11,619 nt of DNA from Fragilaria radians (lineage: Eukaryota > Bacillariophyta > Fragilariophyceae > Fragilariales > Fragilariaceae), in the NCBI GenBank assembly GCA_900642245.1, contig CAAAJI010000415.1:1-11619 (forward strand), in the 5' to 3' direction. The position numbers were made by a program, and so were the translations under genes. Numbering within the stretch: position 1 is the stretch's first letter; each line of letters opens with the position of its first letter. Positions 8,757 through 11,619 of this stretch are shown one piece after another. The notes under the pieces were generated by a model, which had not been told where the DNA came from, searched no databases, and saw nothing but the letters and a program-made list of their open reading frames with translations.

Positions 8757-9098
8757 ATGATGTTGCACAGCAAGCCCAGAGGTTCAAATACTCCTTTTTG
8801 CAAAGGAAAAGTGCTTGATGTTGTCGAATGGTTGCTATGGGGAATTCATACACACGATTTCATCCTTGAAACATGGCAAACACCTTATATGTGGTATATA
8901 CTTTTAGGACAAGGCGCACCTTGTCTCGGGATGCCATTGAATTACACACACGGGACCGTTGTAATGAGTCTAGCGGAGAAGAATGTTGGTTGGCCACTAA
9001 AAGACAAATTTATTGAAACGCAGCCTCGGGTTATCAAAAGGAATCCTTCCTGCATGGCCAGTAAGAAGCATGGCAATAAACTTACTAGAAAAGACTAG
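8757..9098 (+). CDS. Unrecognised 113-codon open frame
   Basis: An ATG-ATG start right after an in-frame TGA opens a 113-residue frame ending in TAG. The composition is protein-like: Trp-rich in the middle (about residues 28-50), then a conserved-looking stretch LGMPLNYTHGTVVMSL followed by EKNVGWPLKDKF, then a strongly basic tail (KKHGNKLTRK). I do not recognise the family and see no signal peptide or catalytic motif. It is the longest open frame in a 2 kb gap and could be a small gene, one exon, a fossil of a mobile element, or chance. Confidence 0.25.
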   Translation: MMLHSKPRGSNTPFCKGKVLDVVEWLLWGIHTHDFILETWQTPYMWYILLGQGAPCLGMPLNYTHGTVVMSLAEKNVGWPLKDKFIETQPRVIKRNPSCMASKKHGNKLTRKD

Positions 9099-10140
9099 AG
9101 CCGTGATCTACCCTTTTACCCGTTCTGATTCTCACCTTGAAAAATGCATTGATGTTAGAGAACCATAGATAATCACATAGTTGTAATTTGGATGACTTGG
9201 ATATTGACAAAGTTGGGTTTCTGGTTGATGAAACTGGACTTAAAATGAAAGATTTGTTATGTTTTCAATTTCTTGAAGCTTTGTGCTAAATAATTTTATT
9301 TTCTATTTATCGCTAATATCCCGTTCATTATTCTTGTTTTTCCCTGGTTGTAAAAATTCGGTTACATCTCAAAACCATCTGGATTGCCAACATGAAAAAT
9401 AAACGTATCCACTTACTATCAATCTGTCCAGATTTCTTGTATCCTTTTCTGGCGTATGGGCATAGTGATAATGACCCGATAAGGTTGTGGTTTTGGATGG
9501 AGTTGAAAATCTACTTGTTGTGATGGTGTTTTTTGTATTTTAACACCAACAAACATGTCAAATGCTGAAACTGAATCTGTATGATACACTCCAGTTTGAT
9601 ATCAATAAAGAAATCTATCTAATATATTCAAGTATCTCAAAATTCAATGTTTCACAAGCTACCCGTTTGATTATGAAATACAAAGGATCACTTTTCAGTC
9701 AGTTGGGAGTTCACAATATTTTGCAACAAGTCAAGCGACATTTTTCGCTGCAATAATATAATAAGTGAGCCATTAACTTTAATTTGACATTGATGGTACT
9801 GTTCTTATTATGACTCCCGTTTTGCTTAGAATGAAGCTCTAGCAAGTTGGAAGAATCTGATGAAGTTGATATTGATCTTGGTGAAGTCCAAAAAAATTAT
9901 TTTTGATTTGATTAAGACTCAGATAGATTCGGAGAGGGGGGAAAGTACACAAACAGTATGACATTGTTGGGGGTAATCCACTTTCTGGTGTGGGAACTCA
10001 CTGTACAAGGAAACCCTACTGTACTGGTGGGCAATCAAAGAAAATGTTCGCGAAATTTTACCTTTAAGTATAGTTGACACAATTTCGATTGAATAAGGTA
10101 ACGGTGTATGATTTTATAAGCTTTCGGCAATTCACTTCCG

Positions 10141-10936
10141 ATGGAGTTAGCCTCTAATGAATCCGAAACTATTTGTGTGCTGGGAGCTTCAGGACGTACG
10201 GGTTCCGAATTTGTGAACGTTGCTTGGAAGAATGGATATTCGATACGAGGATTAGTCCGCAATAAGGAGAGAATCCCAGAACAATGGAAGAATTTACAGG
10301 ATGAGCGTCTCGTATGGATCTTGGGAGATTTGGAGGACATAGAAGCCTTAAGAGAGGTAGCAAAGGGGGCATCATACGTTGTCTGTATGGTCGCAGCAAC
10401 ATCGACTAGTTCTCCCAATGGGTCGTACCCGAAGGACTTTATGCTAAATCTTGTCCGACGTCTGTACTCTATTCTCAATGAATCACCACCAAAATTATTC
10501 ATTTATCAAGCAGGAAGTATGTCCACGGATGGCAATGGATACCTACATCCCCTATCGTGGTTGATGAAACAAGCGCTAGGACGAACATGGAAACTAGAGG
10601 ATAAAATTAATGACAATAATGCTGCCATTCGCTTTATTGGAGCGAATAGTTCCAAATTTTCCTTTTTGGTAACACGTGCTGGTGTTCTAAAAGAGGGTCC
10701 AAGCGAATGTACATTGAGACCTACATTACTGGTACGTCCCCTCGGCACACATTTTTAACTTTGTTTTACGGTTGCTAACGTACATACATGTTCCGTGTCG
10801 CAATGTTTTCACGTTTTAGCTTCCTCCATTACCGTGGTCTTCTGTTCCATACGTGGATCTTGCAGAGTGTACGTTAAAGTTGTTGCGAGAAACGAAAATG
10901 TACAACAGCTATCCGTTTTTGACGCCGTTTGGATGA
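10141..10936 (+). CDS. NmrA-like/atypical SDR NAD(P)-binding protein (two exons)
   Basis: Exons 10141-10731 and 10820-10936 join to give 235 residues, a normal size for single-domain NAD(P)-binding proteins of this class. A Rossmann-fold start is clear: TICVLGASGRTG with the glycine motif G15-x-x-G18-x-x-G21, then an Arg-containing second strand (IRGLVRN) that suggests NADP(H). Next come LGDLED at the third strand and VVCMVAAT at the fourth. FIYQAGSMS and FLVTRAGVL follow at later strands, and the second exon adds VPYVDLAECTLKLL, the typical closing helix. There is no targeting peptide, so it is probably cytosolic. The YxxxK catalytic pair of classical SDRs is not evident, so it may be a sensor or an atypical reductase; the substrate is unknown. 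No in-frame ATG lies close upstream. Confidence 0.85.
10732..10819 (+). other. Intron of the NmrA-like gene (88 bp)
   Basis: The donor is CTG|GTACGT and the acceptor is CGTTTTAG|CT. A TGCTAAC branch point has its CTAAC at 10775-10779. The intron sits between codons, after Leu197. Splicing restores a 38-residue C-terminal exon that completes the fold, whereas reading through gives only eight unrelated residues and a stop. Confidence 0.88.
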
Positions 10937-11231
10937 TTATGATTAATTTATTGATTGATTGATGAAATCATGGATCGTCTCCATTAATTGTGGGTGGGTG
11001 CAGTAAATAAAATCGAGAAATCATGAGAAGGAATGTGATGGATTTTATCAGATCTAGTTCAAACATAGATCGTCAAGATTAGTATTGCAACATTTAACGA
11101 CTGTCCTTCTCCCGAAATATTTTTTAAGCGTTTTTGCACTGGACTGAACTTGATTCACTGCAGTAGATATTAGGCGCCAAAATGTAAATTGATCAACGCA
11201 ACATTGTGTTTAGTGTTTGTTGACAACCTTC
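10937..11231. other. Short intergenic region before SSRP1
   Basis: About 295 bases separate two plus-strand genes. It holds a short TTGA tetranucleotide run (10951-10963) and one AATAAA (11006-11011) about 70 bases after the preceding stop, which could serve as a polyadenylation signal. I see nothing else. Confidence 0.4.
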
Positions 11232-11619
11232 ATGAGTGGAGATCGAAGAATTTGGAAACATATAGGCCTTCATGGCTTTTCTGTAGGAACGTTTACTGGT
11301 AGGTCAATGATATTCCTTGGTATGACATTCAGAGTTTAACGATTTACAAAATCATCCTTGCTCATGTTTCATGTCTTGCACTCAAAATGACATTCAAAAT
11401 TTAGCGGATCCAAATTCAATTTTATGGAAATCGGCTATTCTGGGGAATAATGATGATGTTTCCATTTCAAGGCAGATTCCTGCGAAGTTTATCAAGGGGG
11501 CAAAGTGGACAGTATTTGGCCGATCCGGTCATTTACGAATTCAAACATCAGGGTCGAAGGAATTGCATCATGAATTACGTTTCGATGGTTTCACACCCAC
11601 TGATTACGACAAATTACGC
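11232..11619 (+). CDS. SSRP1: SSRP1/Pob3, FACT complex subunit, N-terminal part
   Basis: Exon 1 (11232-11298) and the start of exon 2 (11405 to the edge) give 94 residues; the rest is outside. SSRP1/Pob3 pairs with Spt16 as FACT, a nuclear histone chaperone for transcription and replication. The visible part matches the N-terminal PH-like domain of SSRP1. GTFTADPNSILWKSA spans the splice junction and corresponds to the family's G-x-L/F-x-I-S-x-x-G-I-x-W/F-K-x opening. IPAKFIKGAKWTVF corresponds to the segment with the conserved Trp, GHLRIQ to the next strand, and FDGFTPTDYDKLR to the family's DGF-x-x-x-D/E-x-x-K-L motif. The ATG is the first that gives this exon; its -3 base is T, so the start is less certain than the splicing. 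Confidence 0.8.
11299..11404 (+). other. Intron 1 of SSRP1 (106 bp)
   Basis: The donor is CTG|GTAGGT and the acceptor is AATTTAG|CG. Splicing creates a GCG alanine codon across the junction and aligns the protein without gaps to the SSRP1 N-terminus. Without splicing the frame stops at 11337-11339. TTTAAC at 11335-11340 is a possible branch site, although it is distant from the acceptor. Confidence 0.75.
11322..11409 (+). repeat. Imperfect direct repeat across the SSRP1 intron
   Basis: A 23-base segment at 11322-11344 recurs at 11387-11409, with 18 of 23 positions identical and the first ten bases (ATGACATTCA) perfect. The copies are 65 bases apart. The second copy contains the intron's acceptor AG, where the first copy has AA. 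Confidence 0.6.

Larger units (their letters stand above)
8139..10140. other. Two-kilobase gap with no convincing gene
   Basis: This AT-rich stretch holds the KNL1 3' untranslated region and the promoter of the next gene. Apart from one 113-codon open frame at 8757-9098 (listed separately), all frames are broken by stops. I see no transposon ends, target-site duplications, RNA genes or long repeats. Short open pieces such as 9177-9287 and 9930-10073 on the plus strand read as coherent peptides of about 35-45 residues. They may be remnants of a decayed gene or may be chance. Confidence 0.5.

Noticed and set aside
9562..9756. 64-codon plus-strand open frame
   Set aside because: It is short, AT-driven in composition, and has no recognisable motif.
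10035..10502. 155-codon minus-strand open frame
   Set aside because: It is antisense to the NmrA-like gene, which has clear Rossmann-fold motifs on the plus strand.
10627..10650. Short inverted repeat ATTCGCT/AGCGAAT
   Set aside because: It lies inside the NmrA-like coding exon and is explained by codons; seven-base arms are expected by chance.
1..11619. CRISPR arrays, tRNA or rRNA genes, bacterial operon signals
   Set aside because: None seen. The genes are intron-containing and eukaryotic, with no regularly spaced DNA repeats.

Overview
This is a nuclear genome fragment from a eukaryote, not a bacterium. The genes are split by short spliceosomal introns (64, 72, 88 and 106 bp). These have GT donors, AG acceptors and, in two cases, a clear CTAAC-type branch point. 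The DNA looks AT-rich by eye. The intron style and the form of the SSRP1 and KNL1 proteins suggest a stramenopile alga, most likely a diatom. That assignment is an inference made without any database search.

Layout from left to right. (1) Positions 1-545, minus strand: the 5' part of a gene for a protein with two degenerate EF-hand-like motifs; it runs off the left edge. (2) 546-1636: a divergent intergenic region with a small cluster of TGACG-type sites. (3) 1637-8138, plus strand: a three-exon gene for a protein of 2121 residues that I identify as the kinetochore scaffold KNL1/Spc105/Spc7. It has a long disordered N-terminal part with basic phosphosite-like motifs and a candidate PP1 docking pair, a central array of MELT-like repeats, and a C-terminal coiled coil plus RWD-type region. 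(4) 8139-10140: about 2 kb with no convincing gene, holding one unexplained open frame. (5) 10141-10936, plus strand: a two-exon gene for an NmrA-like/atypical short-chain dehydrogenase-type NAD(P)-binding protein of 235 residues. (6) 11232-11619, plus strand: the first two exons of SSRP1/Pob3, the FACT histone chaperone subunit; it runs off the right edge.

The genes do not form an operon or pathway cluster. KNL1 (chromosome segregation and spindle checkpoint) and SSRP1 (chromatin) both act on chromosomes, but nothing here shows that they are co-regulated. The most interesting element is the KNL1 repeat array. All five clear repeats read T-V-E-L-E, so the position that normally holds the checkpoint phospho-threonine of M-E-L-T holds glutamate instead.
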